From a virus, in IMG/VR virus record IMGVR_UViG_3300047444_000187, positions 1 to 63,491 of that record: a stretch of 63,491 nucleotides of DNA; one strand, 5' to 3'. The position numbers and the translations under genes are program-made. Each line of letters opens with the position of its first letter. Positions within the stretch are counted from its first letter, which is position 1. The notes under the pieces were generated by a model, which saw only the letters and a program-made list of their open reading frames with translations, was not told where the DNA came from and made no database searches. Positions 55,370 to 63,275 of this stretch are shown piece after piece.

Positions 55370-56485
55370 ATGTCACTTGAGAAAATCCCAATTACTCTGG
55401 GCACGGACCCTGAGTTCTTTGCGATGTCAAATCGGAAGGTATTACCCGCGTTTGAGTTCTTGCCTTCCAATCGGGAAGCTCAGCCTATCCCGGTTATTGA
55501 CTCTTTGTACGCAAGGGCCAACTCAGTCCGGGCGTTCTGGGATGGTTTCCAAACAGAGTTCGAGCTTTTGCGTCCGTTCTCTTGCATCGTGGAGATTACT
55601 CACGCAATTCGTGGCGGCATGAAAGAGCTTCACTTGGCTGCCCGCAAACTGGACCCCAAGTCCCGGTTAGTCATCAACAATGTAATCAAGATGACGCCTG
55701 AGATGCAAAACGATACTCCAGAAGAGTTCCTTGCGTTTGGTTGCGCCCCCAGCTACAATGTGTATGGCAAAGAGGGTGAGAAAGTCCACGACCCGCGCTC
55801 ACTAGTCTATCGGTTTTCGGGCGGTCACCTACACGGTGGCATCCCAGTTCGGTTTCAACGCTGGAACCTTGAGCGAACTGTCAAAATTCTGGACAGGTTC
55901 TTGGGCATCTGGTCTGTGGGAGCCGCTGCCAAGATTGACAATCCTATTCGCCGCAAGTTCTACGGCCTAGCTGGTGAACATCGCAAGCCAGCGCGCGTAG
56001 AGAGCAAATTTGAGTACAACCAATATAGCGTAGACCGTCTCGAATATCGTACTCTGAGCAACTTTTGGCTCTGCCATCCAGCTATCTTGGCTGCAACTAT
56101 GGAGTTGTTCCGCCAAGGGATGCGTATGGGCATTGACGACGAGTATCTAACTATGTGGAATATTGAAGACGATGAGGTCCAAGCCATCATCAATACTTGT
56201 GATGTCGAAGCAGCTCGTAAGTTCTTGCTGGCTCACAAATCAGATTACCTTGACATCCTGAACGATGCGGGGATTGCGGGACACACCCCCGTTGTTGGCG
56301 AATACACCAAGACCAAGCAAGCCATCTGGAATATTGGTTATGCGGGTGTTCACAAGTTTATTCCGTCTTACAAGAACATCGCCAAGAATTGGAAGCTCGA
56401 CGTAACCTACGAGAAGTGGAGCTTCAAAGGCGACTATCCCAAGACAGGCATCCACATGATGTCAGGAGCGTCCAGTGGGGAGTAA
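55370..56485 (+). CDS. phiEco32-type carboxylate-amine ligase (amidoligase), copy 1
   Basis: The 371-residue protein belongs to the glutamine-synthetase-like COOH-NH2 ligase fold. Motifs in order: GTDPEFF (11-17), DGFQTEFEL (58-66), GGHLHGG (151-157) and RLEYRTLSNFW (223-233), giving the acidic and His metal- and ATP-binding residues. Such enzymes form peptide-like amide bonds between a carboxylate and an amine. The substrate is unknown. It lies in a cluster with a second copy, a glutamine amidotransferase and an ATP-grasp enzyme. Confidence 0.85.
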   Translation: MSLEKIPITLGTDPEFFAMSNRKVLPAFEFLPSNREAQPIPVIDSLYARANSVRAFWDGFQTEFELLRPFSCIVEITHAIRGGMKELHLAARKLDPKSRLVINNVIKMTPEMQNDTPEEFLAFGCAPSYNVYGKEGEKVHDPRSLVYRFSGGHLHGGIPVRFQRWNLERTVKILDRFLGIWSVGAAAKIDNPIRRKFYGLAGEHRKPARVESKFEYNQYSVDRLEYRTLSNFWLCHPAILAATMELFRQGMRMGIDDEYLTMWNIEDDEVQAIINTCDVEAARKFLLAHKSDYLDILNDAGIAGHTPVVGEYTKTKQAIWNIGYAGVHKFIPSYKNIAKNWKLDVTYEKWSFKGDYPKTGIHMMSGASSGE

Positions 56486-56810
56486 GGTCAAGAAAGCTAT
56501 TTGCCCTCAGTGCAGAGGCAAAGTCTGGGTGGGTATTCATACCCAAAACCGGGACGTGGAGTGCTCTATGTGTAAGGGACGCGGCTATGTTTATCCAGAC
56601 TTTGTTTGTATCTGTGGCCGAGCGGCTATGGTTATGATAGGCGATACGCTTGTGTGTGGACGCCAAAAGTGCGCCGACAAGTATTTGGCTATCGCCAAGA
56701 TGAATGAGCGGCAACTTGACCGCCTAACCTTTGACCGTCTGCCCAATGACGGAGAGTCCGAAGAAGAGATGTATCTTCGACTCTTTGGTGGAATAACCGG
56801 GCTGACCTAA
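56475..56810 (+). CDS. Cys-rich zinc protein, DnaJ-finger-like, 111 aa
   Basis: GTG 56475 lies in the end of the amidoligase gene. The 111-residue protein has CPQCRGKVWV, CSMCKGRGYV (CxxCxGxG type as in DnaJ), CICGRAA and CGRQKCADK, so probably two zinc sites, plus a helical C-terminus. The role is unknown but it is coupled to the amidoligase gene. Confidence 0.65.
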   Translation: MGSKVKKAICPQCRGKVWVGIHTQNRDVECSMCKGRGYVYPDFVCICGRAAMVMIGDTLVCGRQKCADKYLAIAKMNERQLDRLTFDRLPNDGESEEEMYLRLFGGITGLT

Positions 56811-57175
56811 CAATTTCCCGTCGTTCACAAGACGACACGCAATCGTGCTCAATCTGGTATGGCGGCCTTATAAGGGCCGGGGCGTTAAAACCCGCATACG
56901 GAAAGAGCCGTGCGATACGTGGATATGGTGGTGCTTAACGATTCTGGCCAAGTGGAGAAAGCTCCAAAGCGTAAATCCAACCTTCGGGCTGGTTGTCTAG
57001 GAGTGGACGATGAAGCTTGGTTAAGGCGGTAAGCGTAAGCTATAGAAGCGTCGAAGCACACCGATTTGGACACGTTTTTGGGAGGGGCGACGGGATACTT
57101 TTTTGGGCTGACAATAAGTTCTCTTCCCGAGAGGTTAGAGATACGGAAACGGCCCAACGCGATTGAGGAGAGTTT
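56811..57175 (+). other. mostly structured interval with one possible micropeptide
   Basis: The 365 bases contain several inverted repeats: GTCGT/ACGAC at about 56831-56848, GGCC...GGCC around 56864-56880, and a CCAACC/GGCTGG stem with a TTCG loop at about 56977-56993. They suggest a folded RNA leader or small RNA. The only frame resembling protein is listed separately at 56910. Confidence 0.5.
56910..57032 (+). CDS. possible 40-residue micropeptide
   Basis: From GTG 56910 (AAAGAG just upstream, but at short spacing) the frame encodes MRYVDMVVLNDSGQVEKAPK and then a basic/acidic end with EAWLRR, stopping at 57030-57032. The composition is protein-like, yet the interval is also RNA-structured. 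ATG 56925 is an alternative start. Confidence 0.4.
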   Translation: MRYVDMVVLNDSGQVEKAPKRKSNLRAGCLGVDDEAWLRR

Positions 57176-57757
57176 GTGAAGATACTTGACGCCAATATCT
57201 GGGACTTCTACGGACCTGACAATCACGTCATTGTGGTTCCAGTGATTGCCGAGATGAACAATCGAGAGCAAACGGCTCGGTGCAGGCGTGGACTTGCTGC
57301 CCAAGCCAAACACAAGTTTCCAAGGTTTCCGTACATGACCTATAGGCTGTGGCTTAACTATGGGTTTGTACCTAAACCGATTTCAAAGACGTATCCAAGA
57401 ATCAAATCGGGCGCGAATCTCCATCTCATGCCCTATCCTTTCAAACCGGGGTTAAACTATGCTGGTGTGCTTGCTCGGTATTATCTGTACCTTCAACAAA
57501 CCTTACTTGCTAATCCGAATACCAAATTTTACTTCCCCCGAATCGGATGCGGGAATGGTGGTTTTGATTGGGCAACCGTCAAAAACCAGCTAGTAGAAAT
57601 GCTCAACAATTTCCCGAACACGATTTTGGTTCACAATTCTAAGAGAAAGGCAAAATATGAACAGCGACCAATCGCTCAACTCGTCCCCGGCGTTCCACAA
57701 CAACCCGGACTTCCCCCTCAAGTCCGCCCACGCTATCAAATTGAACCCGGTTTCTAA
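57176..57757 (+). CDS. macro-domain-like protein, copy 2, 193 aa
   Basis: GAGGAGAG precedes GTG 57176. The first residues (ILDANIWDFYGPDNHVIVV) parallel copy 1 at 53582 (GELWDFY), followed by NREQTARCRRGLA in the ligand-binding place, a longer middle, and a late strand ending FYFPRIGCGNGGFDW, the phosphate loop. The N-terminal Asn/Gly motif is altered, so ligand preference may differ. The C-terminal 25 residues are basic and Pro-rich and overlap the next gene. Confidence 0.65.
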   Translation: MKILDANIWDFYGPDNHVIVVPVIAEMNNREQTARCRRGLAAQAKHKFPRFPYMTYRLWLNYGFVPKPISKTYPRIKSGANLHLMPYPFKPGLNYAGVLARYYLYLQQTLLANPNTKFYFPRIGCGNGGFDWATVKNQLVEMLNNFPNTILVHNSKRKAKYEQRPIAQLVPGVPQQPGLPPQVRPRYQIEPGF

Positions 57758-58118
57758 GATTTTCGTGTATGGCATCTTGAAGTCTGGGTTCGAGCTTTCC
57801 CTCTCTCGGTATGGGGGCAGGCTTATCGGACCCGCAAGGGTGGCAGGCACTCAGCTCTATCACATCGGTGGTGGAGTTGGACTTCGCTTTGCCAAGGATG
57901 CTGATACCGCAGCTCACGGTGAGCTATGGGAAATCCCCGACAGCCTGTGGCATTGGCTGGACCAGATTGAAGCGAATGGCTTCGCGTACACCCGTGAAGA
58001 GGTGCCTGTTTCAGTTGATATTGAGGATGGTGTCAAGGTGAAAGCATGGGTCTATGTCCATACATATCCGGGCATGGCTTACGAGCGCCCGATTAAAGGA
58101 AACAAATACCGTGGATAG
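57657..58118 (+). CDS. gamma-glutamylcyclotransferase (GGCT/AIG2)-like protein
   Basis: Behind GAGAAAGG, ATG 57657 starts a 153-residue protein. It has the family signature VYGILKSG (about residues 37-44), a GGVGLRFAKD strand region, then HGELWEIPD and LDQIEANGFAYTREEV with the acidic residue expected at the active site. GGCT-like enzymes release 5-oxoproline from gamma-glutamyl amines. Beside amidoligases this suggests turnover or editing of gamma-glutamyl-type products. The first 30 residues overlap the macro-like gene. Confidence 0.78.
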   Translation: MNSDQSLNSSPAFHNNPDFPLKSAHAIKLNPVSKIFVYGILKSGFELSLSRYGGRLIGPARVAGTQLYHIGGGVGLRFAKDADTAAHGELWEIPDSLWHWLDQIEANGFAYTREEVPVSVDIEDGVKVKAWVYVHTYPGMAYERPIKGNKYRG

Positions 58119-58299
58119 ACAACGCCAACTTAGTCTATTGAGGGCCTTTGAACAGAACTTCCCGATAGACGCCAAATACAAGGCTGATATTGGAGAGCTT
58201 CTTGCTAAGGGCTGGGTCAAGGTAGTGTGGAGCGTACAGATTACGCCCAAAGGTTTAGAGGTTCTTGACGATGATATGAGGAGTCAAAACGATGGCTGA
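58111..58299 (+). CDS. small hypothetical protein, 62 aa
   Basis: AAAGGAAACAAATACC leads to GTG 58111, which overlaps the previous stop. The 62-residue protein is helical then beta (ELLAKGWVKVVWSVQITPKG), suggestive of a small winged-helix fold. The function is unknown. Confidence 0.62.
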   Translation: MDRQRQLSLLRAFEQNFPIDAKYKADIGELLAKGWVKVVWSVQITPKGLEVLDDDMRSQNDG

Positions 58300-58609
58300 T
58301 GAAATCAAACACGAACCCGCGCAACCAGCTCAAGAGCTGCCCAAGCGTATTGACCTGAACGTGGAAGTTCATGAGGGAGCTACCCTCCAAGATTTGCTTA
58401 CCAGCGTCTTAATGGCGATGGACAAGCAAGGGTTGTATATGTGCGGTGTCATCTGCAAGAAAGAAGATTCTCGTGTGTGCGAGATTTTTGGGATGCAGAT
58501 GGCTGATTACAAAGGATATTTGTCTGTGAAAATCCTCAAGCAAGCAATGAATAGGTTCGATGATGCTATTCAGTTGGGTAGCACGCGAATCAAGGCACAG
58601 ACAAACTGA
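58292..58609 (+). CDS. hypothetical protein, 105 aa
   Basis: ATG 58292 overlaps the previous stop. The 105-residue protein has an acidic/Pro N-terminus, a helix (TLQDLLTSVLMAMDKQGLYM) and alternate strands (CGVICKKEDSRVCEIFGMQM). No family is recognised. It is followed by a structured gap. Confidence 0.65.
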   Translation: MADEIKHEPAQPAQELPKRIDLNVEVHEGATLQDLLTSVLMAMDKQGLYMCGVICKKEDSRVCEIFGMQMADYKGYLSVKILKQAMNRFDDAIQLGSTRIKAQTN

Positions 58610-58783
58610 GTTCCCGCAAGGGAATAGCCCCAAAAGCGAAGCCTACCTTCGGGTAGCCAGTAGCAGCCAAACCTAGCGCCCGCCAACGTAGCGGGAGGCG
58701 ATACAATGTTGGGTGGCGTGACCTGTAAAGGCCTGTAATTGGGAGGGTACTTGCAGTGTCGCTTTCTTGTTTCAAGGAGATGT
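58610..58783 (+). other. structured gap with hairpins
   Basis: The 174 bases contain CTACC/GGTAG around a TTCG loop (about 58651-58664) and CCCGC/GCGGG around CAACGTA (about 58679-58695). No T tract follows, so these look like leader or RNA-stability structures between small genes. Confidence 0.45.
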
Positions 58784-58981
58784 ATGGGAAAGTATCAATT
58801 CACGGTTCGCATGAAATGTTTGGACTGTATACACTTCTGGTTTAACCCCAAGTATGACATAGGGATAAACTGGTGTCCTATGTGCGGCTCATGGAAAGTG
58901 CTGAAGGTGCTCAAAAATGCCACATTCAAAGAGTCAATTGAGACGCCTAGTCGTCCAAGGAGTACCCATGAAAGCCGATGA
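58784..58981 (+). CDS. zinc-ribbon protein, 65 aa
   Basis: AAGGAGATGT precedes ATG 58784. The 65-residue protein has MKCLDCIHFWF and WCPMCGSWKV, a compact four-Cys zinc ribbon of the rubredoxin-like type. It overlaps the next gene by 14 bases. Confidence 0.65.
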   Translation: MGKYQFTVRMKCLDCIHFWFNPKYDIGINWCPMCGSWKVLKVLKNATFKESIETPSRPRSTHESR

Positions 58982-59153
58982 ACACTTGCTGTTTATGTTT
59001 GCCAACTCTAGCACGGGCGCGACCATCCACGATGATGTCAACATCGTCCAAGTGTACAAAGGTTTCATCACGGTAGGAGAGTTCGAGAAGGCTATGGAAA
59101 AGGAAACCCAGATGCGGTCCATGCTCGCAACCCGGAGGCTCGCAAACTTATGA
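58968..59153 (+). CDS. hypothetical protein, 61 aa
   Basis: CAAGGAGTACCC lies before ATG 58968. The 61-residue product has mixed strands and a helix (VGEFEKAMEKETQMRSMLA). No family is recognised. Confidence 0.62.
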   Translation: MKADEHLLFMFANSSTGATIHDDVNIVQVYKGFITVGEFEKAMEKETQMRSMLATRRLANL

Positions 59154-59356
59154 TGTTTAACATCAACCCTACGGTCAAGCGAGTTATCATCTCGCTCTTG
59201 CTCAAGAAGAAGATGACGGCTATTGAGATTCTTAATAAGCTTTGCCCGCCTCCTGAGATTGCTCCGGGCGATGTCCAAGACGCTTTGGCTGTAATGATTC
59301 ACAATGGGACCATCAAGATGAACAAAGACCGAACTTTGGAGCTTAACCGTGGCTAA
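59150..59356 (+). CDS. winged-helix-like small protein, 68 aa
   Basis: ATG 59150 overlaps the previous stop. The 68-residue protein has the pattern of a small winged helix (VKRVIISLLLKKKMTAIEIL, then VQDALAVMIHNGTIKMNKD), so a DNA-binding or repressor-like role is plausible. The function is unproven. Confidence 0.62.
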   Translation: MMFNINPTVKRVIISLLLKKKMTAIEILNKLCPPPEIAPGDVQDALAVMIHNGTIKMNKDRTLELNRG

Positions 59357-59933
59357 TCTAATAGTTCCGAGATGGTTTATTAAGCACCAGACCATCCGCA
59401 CAGGCTTGAGGATGGACAAGTTCAAGCCTCTCGTATTGCCCAAGGTTGAGAAGAAGAACTGGGGCTTCGTGACTACAGGTGCCCATAGCCATGCGGGTTC
59501 TACTCCGTTGGGAGCTTACCAGCCCTCAAGTTCCACCCTACCGGGTCCTACTCCACGGTGGGTTGACATCACCAAACCTATTATGACGGTGTGCAAAGAG
59601 ATGTTCGACCCGGCTGACTTCCGGTTCTGGGGCTGCTATATCAACTCTTATGACACCATCCAGAAATGTAGCTGCCGTAACTGCGGTGGGATTGTGATGA
59701 CGAATGGTCTGCGCCGCAAGCATAGCGATGTATTGCAATGCTATGACAAGCTAGTGCGTGCGTACAAGTTCTTGTTACTGGACAAGTTGTGCGTGATTTG
59801 CGATACCCGGACTTCTGCTAGTAAGTGGGGAGTGCCGCTTTGTTCGGAGAAGTGCAAGCGTACTTTTGCTTTTGATACAGTTCGGCCACAAGCTTTGTCG
59901 GATGCTTTACAGATTACGGGGCGTGCTCAATAA
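59349..59933 (+). CDS. Cys-rich hypothetical protein, 194 aa
   Basis: GTG 59349 starts a 194-residue protein with CSCRNCGGIVM and CVICDTRT plus LCSEKCKRTF in its second half, suggesting two zinc sites, behind a Pro/Ser-rich N-terminal half. It is directly upstream of, and one base from, the second amidoligase. A partner role in the cluster is possible. Confidence 0.68.
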   Translation: MANLIVPRWFIKHQTIRTGLRMDKFKPLVLPKVEKKNWGFVTTGAHSHAGSTPLGAYQPSSSTLPGPTPRWVDITKPIMTVCKEMFDPADFRFWGCYINSYDTIQKCSCRNCGGIVMTNGLRRKHSDVLQCYDKLVRAYKFLLLDKLCVICDTRTSASKWGVPLCSEKCKRTFAFDTVRPQALSDALQITGRAQ

Positions 59934-61447
59934 TGTTGCTATCAGATGAACGTCGCAAAGTAATGGAGCATTTGATTCTATCCGGCCTAACTGCCGAGCA
60001 AATACCGGAGGTGTGCCGTGAACTTGGTGTGGGAGTGGATGAGGATATGATGAAGAAATGGCAGCGCACACTTGAGAAGGCTAGCTCGATTGCTAGCTTC
60101 ACTCAGCAACCCAAGCTCATTAACAGGTTCTCGCTCGGAGCTGACCCGGAATTTGTTATGACGACCCAACTCAATGAGTACGTCCACGCCCAAGATTTGG
60201 CGATGGATACTTTGACCGCCTTTGGTTGTGACATGAGCGGGCGTCAAGCGGAGTTGAGGGTTCACCCGTCCAAGTTTGTGTTAGAGTGTGTGGCTTCGAT
60301 TGTGGACACTCTCCGCTGGATGTATGCTTGCCATCCAAATGCCCAGCCCCTTAACTGGCTCGCAACCCCATACTTTGAATACGGCGCGCAGAAGGATGGT
60401 TGCGGGGGTCATCTTCACTTTGGGCGTAAGCGTCCCCAGCGCAAGAAAGAGATTGCGGCTTTGGATGGGGTCAATAACTTGTTGACCAATGCTAAGGTCT
60501 TTGAACCTGTGGCTACCAAACAGCGCATGTACAACACTATCTATGGGCGTGGTGGGGACTTCCGTCCTCAGGTCCATGGCTATGAGTACCGGACTATGCC
60601 GACATGGATTCCAAACCCAGAAGTGGCGTTCTTGACTATGGTTGCAGCTAAGCTGGCCATCTTGTTGCCTGAAGCTTTGAAGCCTGTTTCGAGCGTAACT
60701 CAGCTCAAGAATCTAATCTACTCGTTCAAGCATCGTGATGATGACGCGGCGATTATGTCTCGGTTCATTGCTCGGATGGGCTTGCCCAAGGGACATACCC
60801 AAGACTTTAAGAAGGCGTGGGGAGTTGGCGCAAACTATACTTGTGTATTGCGTACTCACTACATTCCTTCTACCATTCCACCGGACATGGAAACCATGAA
60901 AGAAGTGTTCGAGTGGCTAGTGAATGGTACTCCTATCCCCGTGCGCGCTCCTAACCCGACGTGGACTCCCTTCAGATTACCGGAGGGAGTTCTCAAGGTC
61001 ACGTCCGAAGCTCACACCTATGGGACATCTGAAGTTGCCATGGGCTTGTTATCCAAAGGCGTTTCGGTTAAGATTAAGAGTGGACGGCTTGGCCATACTG
61101 TATTCGGTGTTGAGAGCAACATTTGGAATCTCAAAGACGAAGCAACCAAAGCTATAGCTTCTCTGGAATTGCCTTATGACTTGTATGTGGGGTATCGGCC
61201 AGATGAGGGTCGCAGATATATTACCATCTCGCTTCCCCCAGCTATGCTAGATAACCATTCGCCGCGACCCGAGAAGGTACGCGCTATCCGAGCTTTGCTG
61301 CAAAGTGGGTTGTTTCCAATCGTGAAGGCAAGTGAATACGCCGACGTGAAGTTCAAGGAAACTTACTTGCCTGCGGCGAGTGCAGCAAAACCAGTCAAGA
61401 GATTGGCTGGAAATCTGAGACTGAATGAGAGAGGAGGGCTAGTTTAA
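59933..61447 (+). CDS. phiEco32-type carboxylate-amine ligase (amidoligase), copy 2
   Basis: This 504-residue enzyme has an N-terminal helical domain (residues 1-55, helix-turn-helix-like) and the GS-like ligase core: GADPEFV (69-75), AELRVHPS (106-113), CGGHLHFG (157-164) and YEYRTMPTW (217-225). It keeps the acidic and His residues found in copy 1 but is longer, with an extra C-terminal region. Two divergent copies suggest two successive ligation steps or two substrates. Its stop and the next ATG share one base. Confidence 0.85.
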   Translation: MLLSDERRKVMEHLILSGLTAEQIPEVCRELGVGVDEDMMKKWQRTLEKASSIASFTQQPKLINRFSLGADPEFVMTTQLNEYVHAQDLAMDTLTAFGCDMSGRQAELRVHPSKFVLECVASIVDTLRWMYACHPNAQPLNWLATPYFEYGAQKDGCGGHLHFGRKRPQRKKEIAALDGVNNLLTNAKVFEPVATKQRMYNTIYGRGGDFRPQVHGYEYRTMPTWIPNPEVAFLTMVAAKLAILLPEALKPVSSVTQLKNLIYSFKHRDDDAAIMSRFIARMGLPKGHTQDFKKAWGVGANYTCVLRTHYIPSTIPPDMETMKEVFEWLVNGTPIPVRAPNPTWTPFRLPEGVLKVTSEAHTYGTSEVAMGLLSKGVSVKIKSGRLGHTVFGVESNIWNLKDEATKAIASLELPYDLYVGYRPDEGRRYITISLPPAMLDNHSPRPEKVRAIRALLQSGLFPIVKASEYADVKFKETYLPAASAAKPVKRLAGNLRLNERGGLV

Positions 61448-62502
61448 TGTGTGGAATCGCAGGCATTTACCGATATGGACAGAAGCCGATTAGTGAGGAG
61501 ACTATTGCTCTCCTCTTGAGCGGCAACGAACATCGGGGTAACGACGCAACGGGCATGGCGTTTCTCCAAGCTGATGGGAGTGTCCAAGTGTCCAAGCTCG
61601 ATGTCCCGGCATGGAAGTTCACTTGCTCCGAGCAGTACGAAAAGTTTGTGGACACGTACCTGAAGAAAGACACGGTTGCGGTTATCCTTCACGCGCGTGG
61701 AGCTTCTCAGGGCAGTCCGCGTATCAATGGCAATAATCACCCGATGCACAAAGACAACACCGCTGTCATCCATAACGGCATGATTCACAATGACAGTGAG
61801 ATGTTCAACAAGCTTAACCTAGTTCGCAACGCCGAGACTGACTCGGATATCTTGCGAGCCATCTTTGATGAGTACGGCTTTACCGATGAAGCCTTCAAGC
61901 ATCTCAACAAGCTTGAGGGTTCTATTGCCGGGGCTGCCATCTCGCCCAAGTATCCGGGCAAACTGGTGCTGTTCAAGAGCGGCAGTCCCATGGCGATTGC
62001 TTCTAACAAAGACCACTTCATGTTCTCAAGTGAGCGCAAGACGATTTACCAAGCCATGCGCCCGGTCACTCAACGGTTCAAGCTGTGGTTTCAAGCTGTG
62101 GACCCGGACCTTGCCTTCAGTTTCATCAATGAACATACTTTGTGGGTTCTCGGTCCAGAGGGCCAAGAGCGTCACATCGAGTTCAAGACGTGCAAGGGTT
62201 CTTACTCAGAACCAGTGCGTATGGTATACGACCGCTATAACGAGCGTCAAGAAAAGTTCGATGCTGATGCGGCCAAGTCCCGGAGCAAGGGTTCCAATGA
62301 ACCCAAGATTGTCAAGACGATGCGAACCCTCAAGAATCCCAAGAAGAATCTTGAACTCCACGCTTGCTCCAATCCCAAGTGCTCTCATCAGTGGACCATT
62401 GATGAAGGCGATGACCCTTCCAAGTTTGTCTGCAACATGGCCAAGAACGGTTGCGGCGCTCCTCTTGCTAAACAAATCCTGAAAATAGTGACGGTGAACT
62501 AA
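61447..62502 (+). CDS. class II glutamine amidotransferase
   Basis: The 351-residue protein begins MCGIAGI with catalytic Cys2, then has EHRGNDATG, LHARGASQG and HNGMIHND, the Ntn-type glutaminase signature. The middle resembles the GlmS/asparagine-synthase glutaminase domain only, with no synthetase domain. A C-terminal zinc ribbon (CSNPKCSHQW, CNMAKNGCG) is added. It probably supplies ammonia to the neighbouring ligases. It lies one base from both neighbours. Confidence 0.9.
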   Translation: MCGIAGIYRYGQKPISEETIALLLSGNEHRGNDATGMAFLQADGSVQVSKLDVPAWKFTCSEQYEKFVDTYLKKDTVAVILHARGASQGSPRINGNNHPMHKDNTAVIHNGMIHNDSEMFNKLNLVRNAETDSDILRAIFDEYGFTDEAFKHLNKLEGSIAGAAISPKYPGKLVLFKSGSPMAIASNKDHFMFSSERKTIYQAMRPVTQRFKLWFQAVDPDLAFSFINEHTLWVLGPEGQERHIEFKTCKGSYSEPVRMVYDRYNERQEKFDADAAKSRSKGSNEPKIVKTMRTLKNPKKNLELHACSNPKCSHQWTIDEGDDPSKFVCNMAKNGCGAPLAKQILKIVTVN

Positions 62503-63275
62503 TGAAAACTATCTATCTCGCTGGCGGTGGTGAGAAGAACACCGCTATCAGAGTTATCACAACTCACTTGGAGGGCCTAGGTCACCGGGTAACTCGTGAC
62601 CCAAAGGACCCGAAAGGGTGGGATGTCACCGTCCGATGGGGGAAATCTTATGGCTTCGACAAGCCCGCGCTCAACGCGAATGTCAATCAGTTCGATAAGT
62701 TCAATTGCTTTAAGCCGATGGCTGAGGCAGGAGCACTCGTCCCTACCACTTTCGATGTGGACTTTATCACCCTCCAACGTCGTGGCGCTCAAGACTTGCC
62801 CGACTTCCCTTGGCTCGCCCGAAAGAAGCACCACATCAAAGGCAAAGACATCCAAGTTGTCAAGAGCTACCAAGAAGCGGAAGCGGTAAGACGCGCGCGG
62901 ACCCATGACTTCTTCTCAGTCTGGATTCCGACCAAGACCGAGTATCGTGTCTGGACTTTCAAGGACCGGGTTATCGCTATCTACGAGAAGCAATTCAAAG
63001 GTGAAGGCGAGTACGAAGGCTACATGCGTAACCGCCGCTTCGGGTTTAAGTTTGTCAAGCGGGATGACCTGCTCGATAACCGTAAACTGGGTTCCAGTTG
63101 TACCAAAGCCGTGGGCGCAATCAACATGGACTTCGGGGCCGTGGACATCTTGGAGAGTAAGGACGGCCATTATTATGTCCTTGAAGTGAACTCCATGCCC
63201 CACATTGATTCAACCGAGCGGTCTAGTGGTATTCGACTCGCCAAGAACATCTCGTTGTGGGCGGAGAAACAATGA
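62502..63275 (+). CDS. ATP-grasp ligase
   Basis: This 257-residue ATP-grasp protein has a central ATP-binding strand with WLARKKHHIKGKDIQVV, then EYRVWTFKDRVIAIYEKQF. The metal-binding end is FGAVDILESKDGHYYVLEVN, with the E/N pair that binds Mg. ATP-grasp enzymes activate a carboxylate as acyl phosphate for attack by an amine. It completes the GATase-amidoligase-ATP-grasp cluster. Confidence 0.85.
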   Translation: MKTIYLAGGGEKNTAIRVITTHLEGLGHRVTRDPKDPKGWDVTVRWGKSYGFDKPALNANVNQFDKFNCFKPMAEAGALVPTTFDVDFITLQRRGAQDLPDFPWLARKKHHIKGKDIQVVKSYQEAEAVRRARTHDFFSVWIPTKTEYRVWTFKDRVIAIYEKQFKGEGEYEGYMRNRRFGFKFVKRDDLLDNRKLGSSCTKAVGAINMDFGAVDILESKDGHYYVLEVNSMPHIDSTERSSGIRLAKNISLWAEKQ

